DNA of 30,314 bases from CAYTEH01 sp964436765 (GCA_964436765.1 CAYTEH010000016.1:1-30314), one strand, 5' to 3'; numbered from the stretch's first letter, positions 1 to 8,199 are shown. Numbers and translations are program-made. The notes: a model not told the origin generated them from the sequence alone.

Positions 1-1112
1 TCCACTTTCGCCTCGTCCGGAATCCTGTCTTCGGGGAGAGCTATCTGATGCACGATCTGGATTCCGTACCGTTCCATCCATTCCTTTTTGTGCGGACTCT
101 CCGAAAACCAATGGTGAATCGTCCGTGCGTTGAGCCAGTGAAACGGATCGGCCTTGGCCCAGTGCATGCGTGCATCTTCGCCCCCGGCGACCTCCTCGGT
201 GCATTCGAAATAGCGGTCTGCACGGTCACCGCCCTGTTGCGTTTCGCGTTTGTTGTAGACGAGGTGCTTGATGACGGATCCGTGATTGCGCCCTTCTTCG
301 GGGTTCATCACGAGGATGCCCACGCCGCCAGCCTGCGCAAGTTTGATAAGTTCCTCGATGGCATACTGCTTGGATTCAGCGCATGTGCACCGCCGCGCCC
401 CGTTATCGCCGTCACGGCAGTAATCGTGGCTGCGGGCACCCACTTCCGTTCTGGGGTCCGATAGCTTCGTCAGGTCGCCGAACACGTGCACGTTCGGTCC
501 GTCGATGGGTGGCAGCAGCAGGTCGATGTCCGCCCGCAGCAACTCGGGCGGCATCTTTGCCCGCTCTACCAGCTGCAGGCGGAAATCTTCCATGTTCATG
601 CCGAGCCGTTTCGCGACGCCGGGCATGTACCACACCGGATCAATGTTGATGTCGGTCACCTCATACGTCCCGTTTTTGCGAAGGATGGTGTCATCGGCAT
701 GCAGCTTGCCCTTGTGCAACTGCTGCTCGATTCCCAGATGCTTGAATCGGCTGCGCGTGATGGCGATGGTCGGAAGCACCGTACCGTTCTGCATGTACCC
801 GAATTCACCGAGAGTCAGGTACCCCCACGGGTCGAATGTCACGATTGCATCCGGATCCAGCCAGGATGGGTTGGGCGGCACCTGGACCACCGGTTTCGTG
901 TGTTGGAGGTTGGGCGTGTGCCGCGGATCGACGGTGCCATGACCCCCCGGGCGCACGTCATGCAGAATTTTTGCGATGGCGCGCTGAAACCCGTACGCTC
1001 CCCGGTCCAGCCCCACGGCATTGCCATCCAGATGATGGTCATCCAGAGGAATAACAGGACCTCGTTCAACAGCGGTAGCGGCACCCCAGTGGATCTTGGT
1101 ATCGGGGGACAT
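1..1112 (-). CDS. URC1-like GTP cyclohydrolase II homologue, 3' end outside window
   Basis: An open frame of 370 codons runs from ATG at 1112 off the left edge without a stop. It matches the URC1 family (GTP cyclohydrolase II homologues of the URC uracil-catabolism pathway). Visible family landmarks are an N-terminal region with HGTVDPRHTPNLQ (58-70), IDPVWYMPGVAKRLG (157-171), LLPPIDGPNVHVFGDLTKLSDP (in two parts, 199-220), the zinc-cysteine region C232/C242/C244, EEGR at 272-275, and IKHLVYNKRE followed by GGDRADRYFECTEEVAG. URC1 is thought to open the pyrimidine ring; true GTP cyclohydrolase II opens the purine imidazole ring. The zinc spacing here is C-X9-C-X-C, one residue shorter than the usual C-X10-C-X-C. 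The start is supported by a -10 box eight bases upstream. It is divergent from a TrpF-like gene. Substrate is not provable from sequence. Confidence 0.88.
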   Translation of the reverse strand, partial: MSPDTKIHWGAATAVERGPVIPLDDHHLDGNAVGLDRGAYGFQRAIAKILHDVRPGGHGTVDPRHTPNLQHTKPVVQVPPNPSWLDPDAIVTFDPWGYLTLGEFGYMQNGTVLPTIAITRSRFKHLGIEQQLHKGKLHADDTILRKNGTYEVTDINIDPVWYMPGVAKRLGMNMEDFRLQLVERAKMPPELLRADIDLLLPPIDGPNVHVFGDLTKLSDPRTEVGARSHDYCRDGDNGARRCTCAESKQYAIEELIKLAQAGGVGILVMNPEEGRNHGSVIKHLVYNKRETQQGGDRADRYFECTEEVAGGEDARMHWAKADPFHWLNARTIHHWFSESPHKKEWMERYGIQIVHQIALPEDRIPDEAKV

Positions 1113-1120
1113 ATGGCATG

Positions 1121-1148
1121 AAAATAAATACTTTTTACGTAGTGTCAA
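1121..1148 (-). promoter_or_regulatory. Promoter of URC1-like gene, leaderless geometry
   Basis: On the minus strand TTGACA (1148-1143), a 16-base spacer and TATTTT (1126-1121) lie eight bases before ATG at 1112. A start about seven bases past the -10 would place the 5' end at the start codon. Confidence 0.55.
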
Positions 1149-1153
1149 ATTTA

Positions 1154-1179
1154 TTGACGGAAGTAGATTTATATATAGT
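1154..1179 (+). promoter_or_regulatory. Candidate promoter of TrpF-like gene
   Basis: TTGACG (1154-1159) and TATAGT (1174-1179) lie in an AT-rich divergent region. The 14-base spacer is short, so the -35 is doubtful, but the -10 lies nine bases before GTG 1189 and fits the leaderless pattern seen elsewhere in the window. Confidence 0.35.
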
Positions 1180-1188
1180 GTTCTTCAT

Positions 1189-2025
1189 GTGAAAAATTTA
1201 CCGCACTACGTTGGTTTAACCGGGGCCCAGACTCCCGAGGAGGCGGAAAAAACTCTGGAGATCTTTCATCGTCACGGCTTCAAGCCCGGCGCTCCGCACG
1301 ACAACATGGTGGGAGTGCTCGTGAGCCCCGCAACCATCGACAACGGCGAGCCGATGCACTCGAGCAAGCCCTGGAGACAGGTGCAGGATTTTCGCACGCT
1401 TGTCGAGACCCTGCTGCGGGTCGAGGGCAGGGGTGTGCCCATGATCCACATGGAGCTGCACAAGCAGTGGCCGGGGACACCGGGAGATGCGGAGAGTGCC
1501 ATCAGATTGCTTGCTGCGCTGCAGGCGCACGGAACCGATCCCGCCATCCAGCTTAATGGCGTATTGGATCCTGATTCCGTCAAAAAAATTCATGAGTACA
1601 CCGGGGCACCCATCGTGCTGCAGCTCCGCAAGGAAATAATGCAGCAAGGGGAGAAGGCGGTCCTCAGATACGTGGAAGAAATCCATCACCATATCACCAA
1701 GGTCCTGATGGATTCGAGCGCCGGTACCGGCGAAGAGTTTGATCCGGCCACGGTGGTGCGGTGGCAACGGTTGTTCGGCAAACACTTCACCGGTGCGCCG
1801 TTCACATACGGGTATGCGGGCGGCTTGGACAAGGACAATACGCGTCAAAAAATCTGGGCGCTGCGCACACAACTGGGCAATGCGGATTTTTCGGTCGATA
1901 TCGAAAGCAAGGCGCGGCGGGCGACCGGGAATGCACAGGTGCCGGATGTGCTCGATACGGTTCCTGGTGGGGAGCTGGAAGGATACGTTGAAGGAAGTGC
2001 ACGTGGCTTCGCGCGGTCCATGTGA
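1189..2025 (+). CDS. TrpF-like (phosphoribosylanthranilate isomerase superfamily) barrel protein
   Basis: 278 residues from GTG 1189. An in-frame TTG at 1096 would extend it into the divergent gene and through an AT-rich promoter region, so it is not preferred. The protein reads as a TIM barrel of the TrpF type: HYVGLTG near the N-terminus, repeated beta-alpha units, VLMDSSAGTGEEFDP (TrpF proteins have a similar LLD...GGTG..FDW segment), then YAGGLDKDNTRQKI and DFSVDIESKAR, which parallel the TrpF phosphate-binding AGGL..eNv and vDvsSGvE strands. It is longer than typical TrpF (about 200-220). No other trp genes are adjacent; the neighbours are a URC1-like gene and a LOG-domain gene. An isomerase acting on another N-ribosyl-5-phosphate is possible but is inference. 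Confidence 0.7.
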   Translation: MKNLPHYVGLTGAQTPEEAEKTLEIFHRHGFKPGAPHDNMVGVLVSPATIDNGEPMHSSKPWRQVQDFRTLVETLLRVEGRGVPMIHMELHKQWPGTPGDAESAIRLLAALQAHGTDPAIQLNGVLDPDSVKKIHEYTGAPIVLQLRKEIMQQGEKAVLRYVEEIHHHITKVLMDSSAGTGEEFDPATVVRWQRLFGKHFTGAPFTYGYAGGLDKDNTRQKIWALRTQLGNADFSVDIESKARRATGNAQVPDVLDTVPGGELEGYVEGSARGFARSM

Positions 2026-2055
2026 CCGGTCGATCGTCCCATATGATTGACCGGT
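2025..2055 (+). repeat. Strong inverted repeat after TrpF-like gene
   Basis: ACCGGTCGATC (2025-2035) pairs with GATTGACCGGT (2045-2055): eleven pairs with one G-T wobble and a nine-base loop. No T-run follows, so it is not a standard terminator; it could be an operator or an mRNA-stabilising hairpin. Confidence 0.6.
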
Positions 2056-2098
2056 AGGGCGCGAGTCTGAAACACTGACCTCCTTTTTTTGCAGTGTC

Positions 2099-4342
2099 AT
2101 GCACATTGTCGACCACCTCCGCTTCGGCCCCGATAACGGCGAGATCCGCGCCAGCAAGAAGTACAACGGGGCGCCCGAAGTGACGGGCATCATCCGCGCG
2201 CGCCTCACCGACCGCGAGGCCGGGGTATTCCGGGACGCGCTGCACGATCATCAGAACGGAGGCGCCGAATACGCCCCGCCGGTCTTCACGGGCAAGAGCG
2301 GCTCCACGCACGGGGGCCTGCACGTGGATCCCGACTGGACCGCGGCTCGCATCGAAGGCAACGAACACATCGTCATTCCGGCGAGCGTGATCTCGCTCCG
2401 GCCCGAGAACTGGCTCCGGGGCTACCTGCAGGCAATGACAGGAGACACGAGGATGTCCGTGGGCCGCGCGCTCTGCTATCGCCATGACGAGGTGCTGACG
2501 GCGGACGAACTGCAGCGCGAGATCGCAAGCGAGCGGAGCATACGGTTCCCGCAGCCCTTTGAGCTGACCGATGACATGGGCAGGGGAGTGCTGCGCGCGC
2601 CGCTCAACCCCGGCGAGGAATTCGTTCTGGATGCGTTCTCGCTGACCGACGCGCACATCCGCGACATCATCCGCCACGGCCGCACCTCGCTGGAGGTGAT
2701 CCAGTACCTGCGCACGCGCGATACCCGTACCGCGGTGCCCCCGGGGCGCACCCACACCGGCACGCTCGGGTTCTCCACCATCGAACATCCACTGCTCATC
2801 CGGCCCGACCTGGGAGACGCGTCCGTGGAGTTCCTGTCCGCCCCCTACTACGATCCGATGCGCTCCACCGGACGCGGCCCCGGCACGTACGGCAGGCGGC
2901 CGGTTTCCATGATCAACAACACGGATGTCCCCGTCCGGACGGAGTCCGTCAGCGTGCCGCTCGTGGCCCTCAGGCCGCCGGCGGGCAGGATCCCGCGTTC
3001 CGTGGGGCTGCGCTCCGAGACCGCGAGCAACCGGATCCATGAGGACGGCATGAAGTTCACAGATGTCGTGCCTGTCAATCCCGTGGATCTGCACCGGTGG
3101 TTCGCGGGAATCACGTCGCATCCGGATGACGGTGGCCAGTCGGCGATGATTGTATCGCGCAACGGCGCCACGCCTGTGCCGTGGGCCGCCACGTATCCGC
3201 TCTATAAAAAGCGCATCAACGACGCCGTGGAGGATGTGCGTACTGCTGATCCTGATTTCGAGAAGATCTGCCGCTCGATTCCGCTTACAAGTGCAACGGG
3301 CCGAACATTCATCGGGCATCACCTGCCATCCAGTTCCCATCTGGAGGCGCTCTCGCGCGACGGCATCAAAGTGTTCATGTTCCGGGGCATGGCCATGGAT
3401 AAACAGGTATTCGACGACCGGCCCGATTCCCGCCCGCTCAATAATTTTTACATGACCAACACCGTGCATCAGAAGCTGATGGAGCTGGAGAGGCAGGGGT
3501 GCCAGTTCATCTGGTGGCCTGTGAGCGCAAGCGGTGATGAGCGTCCGCGTGAGTTTTACAAAGGCCTTTTCGTTCTGCCTGAGGAGAAAGACCGGTACGA
3601 CCGGTTCAGGAATGGCGGCACTGGCATTGCCATGTTTGGCTCGGGGATTCCCGGGATGGAGAATGCCGTCCGCGGTGATATCAGCCGGTTCGGCGAGGGG
3701 CTTAAAAAAGACCTGAGCTCGTTCGGCGAAATCGGCATCCTCGAGGGCGGAGGGCCCGGGCTGATGCAGGCTGCGCGGGACATGGCGAAAGAACAGGACT
3801 TCTTCAATATCAGCTTCGGCGTGGATTTCGAGAAGATCGACGAGACCCCCAACTTCGATTCGCAGGCGGTGGTGCATTTCGCCACCGACCAGATCGAGTA
3901 CCGGCAGACGCTGTTCGAGATGATGCAGCTGATCCCGGTTTTCAACATAGGCGGGAAGGGGACATGGTACGAGCAGGTGCTCAGTTTCCTCAACCAGGGC
4001 CTCGAACGTTACGTTCCCACGCCTCTCATTTGCATCAATAAAGACGGGTTCTGGGAAGGGACCATGGCGCAGATCGCGGCCATGACGGATACCACCCGTT
4101 TCGTAAAACCCCCAACGAAGCCCTGGCAACGGCACATGGTTTCCGCAGTGGACACGTACGAGGAGGCGAGGAGGATCATCACCTCGTTCGTGAACGATCC
4201 GGCGAAGTCATGGGCCGCCGCAGGCATTACCCCCGTGCATATCCGCGACTCGCTCAGGCGGCACGAAAGCACGGCCCGCGATATGCACCTGACGATCCCG
4301 CAGTATCTGCTCGAGGCGAGCGAGCGGTATGGTCGTCTCTGA
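2099..4342 (+). CDS. Large protein with C-terminal LOG-type nucleotide phosphoribohydrolase domain
   Basis: 747 residues. The C-terminal part, about 500-747, has the LOG/TIGR00730 Rossmann-like signature: EGGGPGLMQAA near 550, an EYRQTLFEM segment with R602 at the place of the catalytic arginine, and GGKGTWYE (618-625), matching the GGxGTxxE nucleotide-phosphate motif. LOG proteins cleave the N-glycosidic bond of nucleoside 5'-monophosphates to give the base and ribose 5-phosphate. The first 480 or so residues match no family I recognise; they contain several Arg/Pro-rich stretches and no obvious membrane segment. The ATG at 2099 has no Shine-Dalgarno; a pyrimidine tract (2079-2090) lies inside a small hairpin (ACACTG 2072-2077 with CAGTGT 2092-2097). 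The gene lies 73 bases after the TrpF-like gene and is probably co-transcribed with it. Confidence 0.75.
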   Translation: MHIVDHLRFGPDNGEIRASKKYNGAPEVTGIIRARLTDREAGVFRDALHDHQNGGAEYAPPVFTGKSGSTHGGLHVDPDWTAARIEGNEHIVIPASVISLRPENWLRGYLQAMTGDTRMSVGRALCYRHDEVLTADELQREIASERSIRFPQPFELTDDMGRGVLRAPLNPGEEFVLDAFSLTDAHIRDIIRHGRTSLEVIQYLRTRDTRTAVPPGRTHTGTLGFSTIEHPLLIRPDLGDASVEFLSAPYYDPMRSTGRGPGTYGRRPVSMINNTDVPVRTESVSVPLVALRPPAGRIPRSVGLRSETASNRIHEDGMKFTDVVPVNPVDLHRWFAGITSHPDDGGQSAMIVSRNGATPVPWAATYPLYKKRINDAVEDVRTADPDFEKICRSIPLTSATGRTFIGHHLPSSSHLEALSRDGIKVFMFRGMAMDKQVFDDRPDSRPLNNFYMTNTVHQKLMELERQGCQFIWWPVSASGDERPREFYKGLFVLPEEKDRYDRFRNGGTGIAMFGSGIPGMENAVRGDISRFGEGLKKDLSSFGEIGILEGGGPGLMQAARDMAKEQDFFNISFGVDFEKIDETPNFDSQAVVHFATDQIEYRQTLFEMMQLIPVFNIGGKGTWYEQVLSFLNQGLERYVPTPLICINKDGFWEGTMAQIAAMTDTTRFVKPPTKPWQRHMVSAVDTYEEARRIITSFVNDPAKSWAAAGITPVHIRDSLRRHESTARDMHLTIPQYLLEASERYGRL

Positions 4343-4350
4343 CACCTTCA

Positions 4351-5163
4351 ATGCCCTCTGAAAACAGTCCATTACCCGGCCCCGATGCGGATGCAGCCGC
4401 ACCGATCTTCGATCGTTTTGGTATCCCCGACGATCTCCTGCAGCGCACACTCTCGCTGACCCAACAGTTCGGGCCCGAGCTCCTGACGGCTGTGCTGGGG
4501 TACATGAGCATCTATCTCATCAACAAGGGCAGCAGCCGGTACGGTGATCTGAAAGAAGGCATGGGGCAGGCGGAAGAGCAGTCAATCAGGAAGGAGGCGT
4601 CTGAACAGATCGCACTCGGTTCTGCCGGCATGGCCGCCACGGCCTTTGCTGCCGGCAATCCGTTGTTCGCGTATCCGGAGGTCGTTGCGGTCATTGCTTC
4701 CCTTAAGCCGTACCTGGAAAACAGATACCCTGCCGTAGCGCGGGTGTCGGAGGCCGCGCGCCTGGATATCCTGGTGAAGATGGCCGCGGTCGGCGTTGGA
4801 GGATATGTGACATTCGAACATGCCGATACGGTTCTGAAGGCATTGCCGCCGCTCAGCCTGAGCGCTCTCTCCGTCGCTTTTTCCGGACATCTGCGGCAGG
4901 AGGTCTATCGCGTGCTGACGCTTGCGGGCGGCTCGGGCCTGGTCGTCGGTTCCACTGCGTCGGCCTATGAATCGATCAAGGCAGAGAATGCAGTGGGTGC
5001 CATCATGAGCATCGCTTTTTTCGCATTGAATGCACTCTTCACCCGTAACGAATGGAAAGAAGTGCAGAGGATGGGAGGCGTACTAACCGTGGTTGCCGGG
5101 GCATGCGATGCCGTCTGGCAAAAAGTCAGAGGCCTGACCGGGCGGGGAGCGGAAGGGCAATAA
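4351..5163 (+). CDS. Hypothetical membrane protein
   Basis: 270 residues from ATG 4351, eight bases after the stop of the LOG-domain gene, so probably in the same operon. A longer frame exists from 4210 but overlaps the preceding gene. Hydrophobic stretches include the segments around LLTAVLGYMSIYLI, SAGMAATAFAAGNPLFAYP, SGLVVGSTASAYE and AVGAIMSIAFFALNALF, suggesting three or four membrane passes or hairpins; the C-terminus is basic. I do not recognise a family. A bidirectional terminator follows. Confidence 0.7.
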   Translation: MPSENSPLPGPDADAAAPIFDRFGIPDDLLQRTLSLTQQFGPELLTAVLGYMSIYLINKGSSRYGDLKEGMGQAEEQSIRKEASEQIALGSAGMAATAFAAGNPLFAYPEVVAVIASLKPYLENRYPAVARVSEAARLDILVKMAAVGVGGYVTFEHADTVLKALPPLSLSALSVAFSGHLRQEVYRVLTLAGGSGLVVGSTASAYESIKAENAVGAIMSIAFFALNALFTRNEWKEVQRMGGVLTVVAGACDAVWQKVRGLTGRGAEGQ

Positions 5164-5192
5164 AAAACCGCACCCGATTGGCGCGGCTTTTT
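5162..5192. terminator. Bidirectional terminator between convergent genes
   Basis: A-run, CCGC-A-CC, loop CGATT, GG-C-GCGG, then a T-run (5188-5192). It serves the membrane-protein gene (plus) and, read on the other strand, the YtxH-like gene (minus). Confidence 0.8.
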
Positions 5193-5205
5193 CAGTCAGG
5201 TTTGT

Positions 5206-5571
5206 TCAGACATTCGTCTGCTTCACTTTCATCTTCTTCTCGACTTTCTTCGTCTGATTCTTGACCGCGGTCGTGGCTTTCTTGCCGCTCTTCGCCATCA
5301 TCGTCTGGAGCTTCTTCTGCGCCTCGTTGAATTTGTCGCTGGCGAAGGTCTTCGCCTTCTTGAAGTTCTTCTGCACGTCGTCGCTCTCGGCGAACGTCTT
5401 CACTTCTTTCGCGATCTTCTTGCCGTCCTTGGCCATGTGAGCGCCCAGGGCCTTTGCAGCCGTCTCGGCGTCTTTGGCGTTCGTGAGCTCGTGGCGGAGC
5501 TTGTCGTTGCTCAGGATGTACCCGGCCAGCGCGCCGCCGAGGGTGCCGAGGAGGAGGGAGACTTTTTTCAT
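5206..5571 (-). CDS. YtxH-like small membrane-anchored protein
   Basis: 121 residues from ATG 5571. The N-terminus MKKVSLLLGTLGGALAGYIL is a single glycine-rich membrane segment as in YtxH-domain proteins. It is followed by a Lys/Ala/Glu-rich amphipathic helical region containing LTNAKDAETAAKALG and KNFKKAKTFASD, and a very basic tail (KKVEKKMKVKQ). YtxH proteins are general-stress-associated with no defined reaction. The gene lies downstream of uvrC on the same strand. If the N-run is an assembly artefact, the true spacing to uvrC is only about 79 bases, so the two may form an operon. The leader is pyrimidine-rich with no Shine-Dalgarno. Confidence 0.7.
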   Translation of the reverse strand: MKKVSLLLGTLGGALAGYILSNDKLRHELTNAKDAETAAKALGAHMAKDGKKIAKEVKTFAESDDVQKNFKKAKTFASDKFNEAQKKLQTMMAKSGKKATTAVKNQTKKVEKKMKVKQTNV

Positions 5572-5599
5572 GAGATGAGGGGTAAGTGAAAAGATTCTA

Positions 5600-5809
5600 C
5601 GAGCCTGTGCCGCCCGATGCAAAGAATATGACGTGCAAACGGCCGTGTACTTACNNNNNNNNNNNNNNNNNNNNNNNNNNNNNNNNNNNNNNNNNNNNNN
5701 NNNNNNNNNNNNNNNNNNNNNNNNNNNNNNNNNNNNNNNNNNNNNNNNNNNNNNCGAGCCTGTGCCGCCCGATGCAAAGAATATGACGTGCAAACGGCCG
5801 TGTACTTAC
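5600..5809. other. Scaffold gap with duplicated 55-bp flanks
   Basis: 100 N (5655-5754) lie between two identical 55-base copies (5600-5654 and 5755-5809). The second copy contains the uvrC stop codon. The pattern is what two contigs sharing a 55-base overlap give when joined with a default gap; the real sequence most likely has one copy and no gap. Confidence 0.85.
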
Positions 5810-8187
5810 GGGAGGTTGTCGTGCGCGCGCAGCATCTCGAGTTGCGACTCGGTCAGCATCGCGCGCAGGTCCGCGTCGGACGCCTCGCGCACGCCGCTCA
5901 GGGACCCAAATTCTTTCAGTAGCTTCCTCTTCGTTTCCTCCCCGATGCCCGGCATCTCATCGAGTGCCGAGGCCTTCATCGCCGTCTTCGCGCGCATCTC
6001 GCGGTGGCGGTTGCTGAAGCGGTGCGCTTCGTCCCGGAGCCTCATCAGCAAGAACTTGGCGGGGGAGTCACTTGGGAAATTTGTCGGGGACGACTCGCCG
6101 GGCTTGAAGACTTCTTCTTCGCGCTTCGCGAGGCCGATCACCGGGATATCGATGTTGAAGTTTTTGAGCACGCTCACGGCCGTCGAGAGCTGGCCTTTGC
6201 CGCCGTCGATGACGATGAGGTCAGGCCGCGACGTCAGCGATTTGTCGATCTTGTTCTGGTGCGCTTCCCACATCATGACCCCCTCCCCCCGGCCCCCTTC
6301 CCCGTCACTCTCCGCTTCCGGGCGGATCGTTCCGGTAGAGGGGGAGAGTGCTTTCGGCGGCGTGATCACATAACGGAAGCCAATCCGCGCATACTGGTCT
6401 TCCAATTGCATATTGATGCGTACATATACTTTCCCTTTTTTCACGCCACGCAGGATTTTGCGCACGATGAACTGCGCGAGGGTCGACTCCTGCATGTCCT
6501 CCCGCACCCAGAGCGACGTTAGCTCGGTGATGTTCGGAGGCCGCTTCAGAAGACGCCCGAGACCGACAATATCGCTGTCTTGCCGCGCGCAGATGAAGTC
6601 TTTGTAGCTGTCTTTGACTCCAGTCATACGTTCGATCACTTCCTGTTCCTTTTTCACCGCTTTCCCGAACGTGATGCCGTGCTCATTCCACTTTTTCTCC
6701 TCCGCCGGCAGGTCTTCCGTCAGTCTCCGTATTCGCCGCGTCAGCACTTCCTTGATCGACCGGTAGTCATCGACATCGCCGCGCTTGAGGCTCCTGATGG
6801 TGAAAGAACGGTACTGATCATTGGCCGCTTTGCCGTTCTGCATCACCACCATCGAGCCGACGGTTTCCGTTCCACCGAGGTGGCTGATGTCGTAGCCTTC
6901 GATGCGCTTGGGCAGCGCGGGGAGTTCAAGGATGTCTGTGAGCTGCTCCAGCGCGTCTTTGGTATTGCGCTGCTCGGCTTCCCATTTCGCTTCCATCTGC
7001 CGCGCTTTCTCCAGCGCGTTCTTCTCGGCCAGCTGGACGACATGTGATTTGCGGCCGCGCTCGGGTACGAGGAGTTTCACGGCTCCGCGGCGGCGCTCTT
7101 TGAGCAGGTCGTGCAGCACGGATGTGTCGTCGATGTCCGCGGGGAGCATCACGACGGGCGGCACTTCCTGCCCGTCGTCGTAGAACTGCGGGAGGAACTG
7201 CTCGAGGACCGACGCGACGGACTCGGCCTGGCCCTGCAGGGCGAAGTGGGATTCGTTGATCAAACGTCCCTCGCGGCGGTGGAGGATCACCACGTGCGCG
7301 CGGCTGCTCAGGACCGCGACGCCGACGATGTCACTGTCTTCACCCGAGGCATCGGTTGCAAGCTGCTCGTCGGGCTTGCCTTCGAGGACCTGCAGGTAAT
7401 TGCGGAACTTCGCGGCCTTCTCGAACTGCTTGTTCTGCGCCGCAGCCTGCATTTTCTCCCGGAGGGCATGCTTCACGGGCTCCTCGTTTCCTTTAAAAAA
7501 ACTGATGAGTGCGTCGATGCGCTTTCCATAGTGCTCTTTGCTCATCATCCCCGTGCAGAGGCCGTTGCAGCGTCCAATTTGATGCTCCAGACACGGCCGG
7601 AGCTTCGACCGGGCGGCATCGGAATCATCGCGGTTGAGCAGATCGAGCGACTGTTTGCATGCGCGGTATCCGAGCGCTTCGTGCAGTAAATCGAGTGTCT
7701 CGCGCACATAGAAGCTGTTCATGAACGGGCCGAAGTATTTGGCGCCGTCCTGCGCGAAGCGCCGGATGGTTTCCACGCGCGGATACGGCTCGTCGAGGCT
7801 GATGCGCACGAAGAGGTAATTCTTGTCGTCCTTCATCAAGACGTTATATTTCGGGCGGAGCTGCTTGATGAGGTTCGTCTCGAGCAGCAGTGCCTCCAGT
7901 TCGGTGTTTGTCACCGTCACGTCCACGTCCGCGATCTGCGTCAAAAAGGACTGCTTCCACGGACCGTCGGCTTTTTTGTTCTTCTGCACGTAGGATGCCA
8001 GTCGCTTCCGCAGGTTCTTGGCCTTGCCCACGTAGAGCACGGTGCCCGTGTCATCCAGCCAGCGGTAAATGCCCGGGCCGGTGGGGGACTGGGCGACGCG
8101 CTTGCGCAGCTGCTCCAGGTGCGGATTTGCATCCGACGTGAGCGGCTTCTTCACCGTCGTTGCTGTTTTGCGGCCACGGGAGACCAT
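5806..8187 (-). CDS. uvrC: Excinuclease ABC subunit C with inserted GNAT-like domain
   Basis: 793 residues from ATG 8187; the frame stays open upstream to 8523 but only as an antisense shadow of hppA. UvrC makes both incisions during UvrABC nucleotide excision repair. Domains in order: GIY-YIG nuclease (about 36-115, SPTGPGIYRWLDD and LYVGKAKNLRKRL), Cys-rich region (C200, C207, C211), UVR motif for UvrB contact (about 242-268), RNase H-like nuclease with YDISH (D433), IDGGKGQ (D661) and DEAHRF (H722), and C-terminal tandem helix-hairpin-helix (MPGIGEETKRKLL). UvrC is usually about 600-620 residues; the excess lies at about 490-654, between VLTRRIRRL and RPDLIVIDGG, where a GNAT-like segment is readable. 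TATCAT lies six bases before ATG 8187, indicating a leaderless transcript. Confidence 0.95.
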   Translation of the reverse strand: MVSRGRKTATTVKKPLTSDANPHLEQLRKRVAQSPTGPGIYRWLDDTGTVLYVGKAKNLRKRLASYVQKNKKADGPWKQSFLTQIADVDVTVTNTELEALLLETNLIKQLRPKYNVLMKDDKNYLFVRISLDEPYPRVETIRRFAQDGAKYFGPFMNSFYVRETLDLLHEALGYRACKQSLDLLNRDDSDAARSKLRPCLEHQIGRCNGLCTGMMSKEHYGKRIDALISFFKGNEEPVKHALREKMQAAAQNKQFEKAAKFRNYLQVLEGKPDEQLATDASGEDSDIVGVAVLSSRAHVVILHRREGRLINESHFALQGQAESVASVLEQFLPQFYDDGQEVPPVVMLPADIDDTSVLHDLLKERRRGAVKLLVPERGRKSHVVQLAEKNALEKARQMEAKWEAEQRNTKDALEQLTDILELPALPKRIEGYDISHLGGTETVGSMVVMQNGKAANDQYRSFTIRSLKRGDVDDYRSIKEVLTRRIRRLTEDLPAEEKKWNEHGITFGKAVKKEQEVIERMTGVKDSYKDFICARQDSDIVGLGRLLKRPPNITELTSLWVREDMQESTLAQFIVRKILRGVKKGKVYVRINMQLEDQYARIGFRYVITPPKALSPSTGTIRPEAESDGEGGRGEGVMMWEAHQNKIDKSLTSRPDLIVIDGGKGQLSTAVSVLKNFNIDIPVIGLAKREEEVFKPGESSPTNFPSDSPAKFLLMRLRDEAHRFSNRHREMRAKTAMKASALDEMPGIGEETKRKLLKEFGSLSGVREASDADLRAMLTESQLEMLRAHDNLP
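6280..6357 (-). repeat. GC-rich palindromic low-complexity insert inside uvrC
   Basis: This stretch encodes about residues 611-636 of UvrC, rich in Gly, Glu, Ser and Pro. It contains an inverted repeat, CACTCTCC (6306-6313) with GGAGAGTG (6343-6350), and a polypurine/polypyrimidine run. It shares the CCCCGGCCCC core with the intergenic repeat at 12324-12360. It is in frame and lies in the predicted last loop of the GNAT-like insert. Confidence 0.5.
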
Positions 8188-8193
8188 GGGTGC

Positions 8194-8199
8194 ATGATA
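8194..8199 (-). promoter_or_regulatory. -10 box of uvrC, leaderless geometry
   Basis: TATCAT on the minus strand, then six bases (GCACCC), then ATG 8187. No convincing -35 is seen. Confidence 0.5.

Noticed and set aside
486..1121. Plus-strand frame of 211 codons
   Set aside because: It is His/Arg/Val-rich antisense of the URC1-like gene, which has clear family motifs.
1802..4135. Minus-strand frame of 777 codons
   Set aside because: Antisense shadow of the LOG-domain gene and TrpF-like gene; composition is His/Arg/Ala-rich without motifs.
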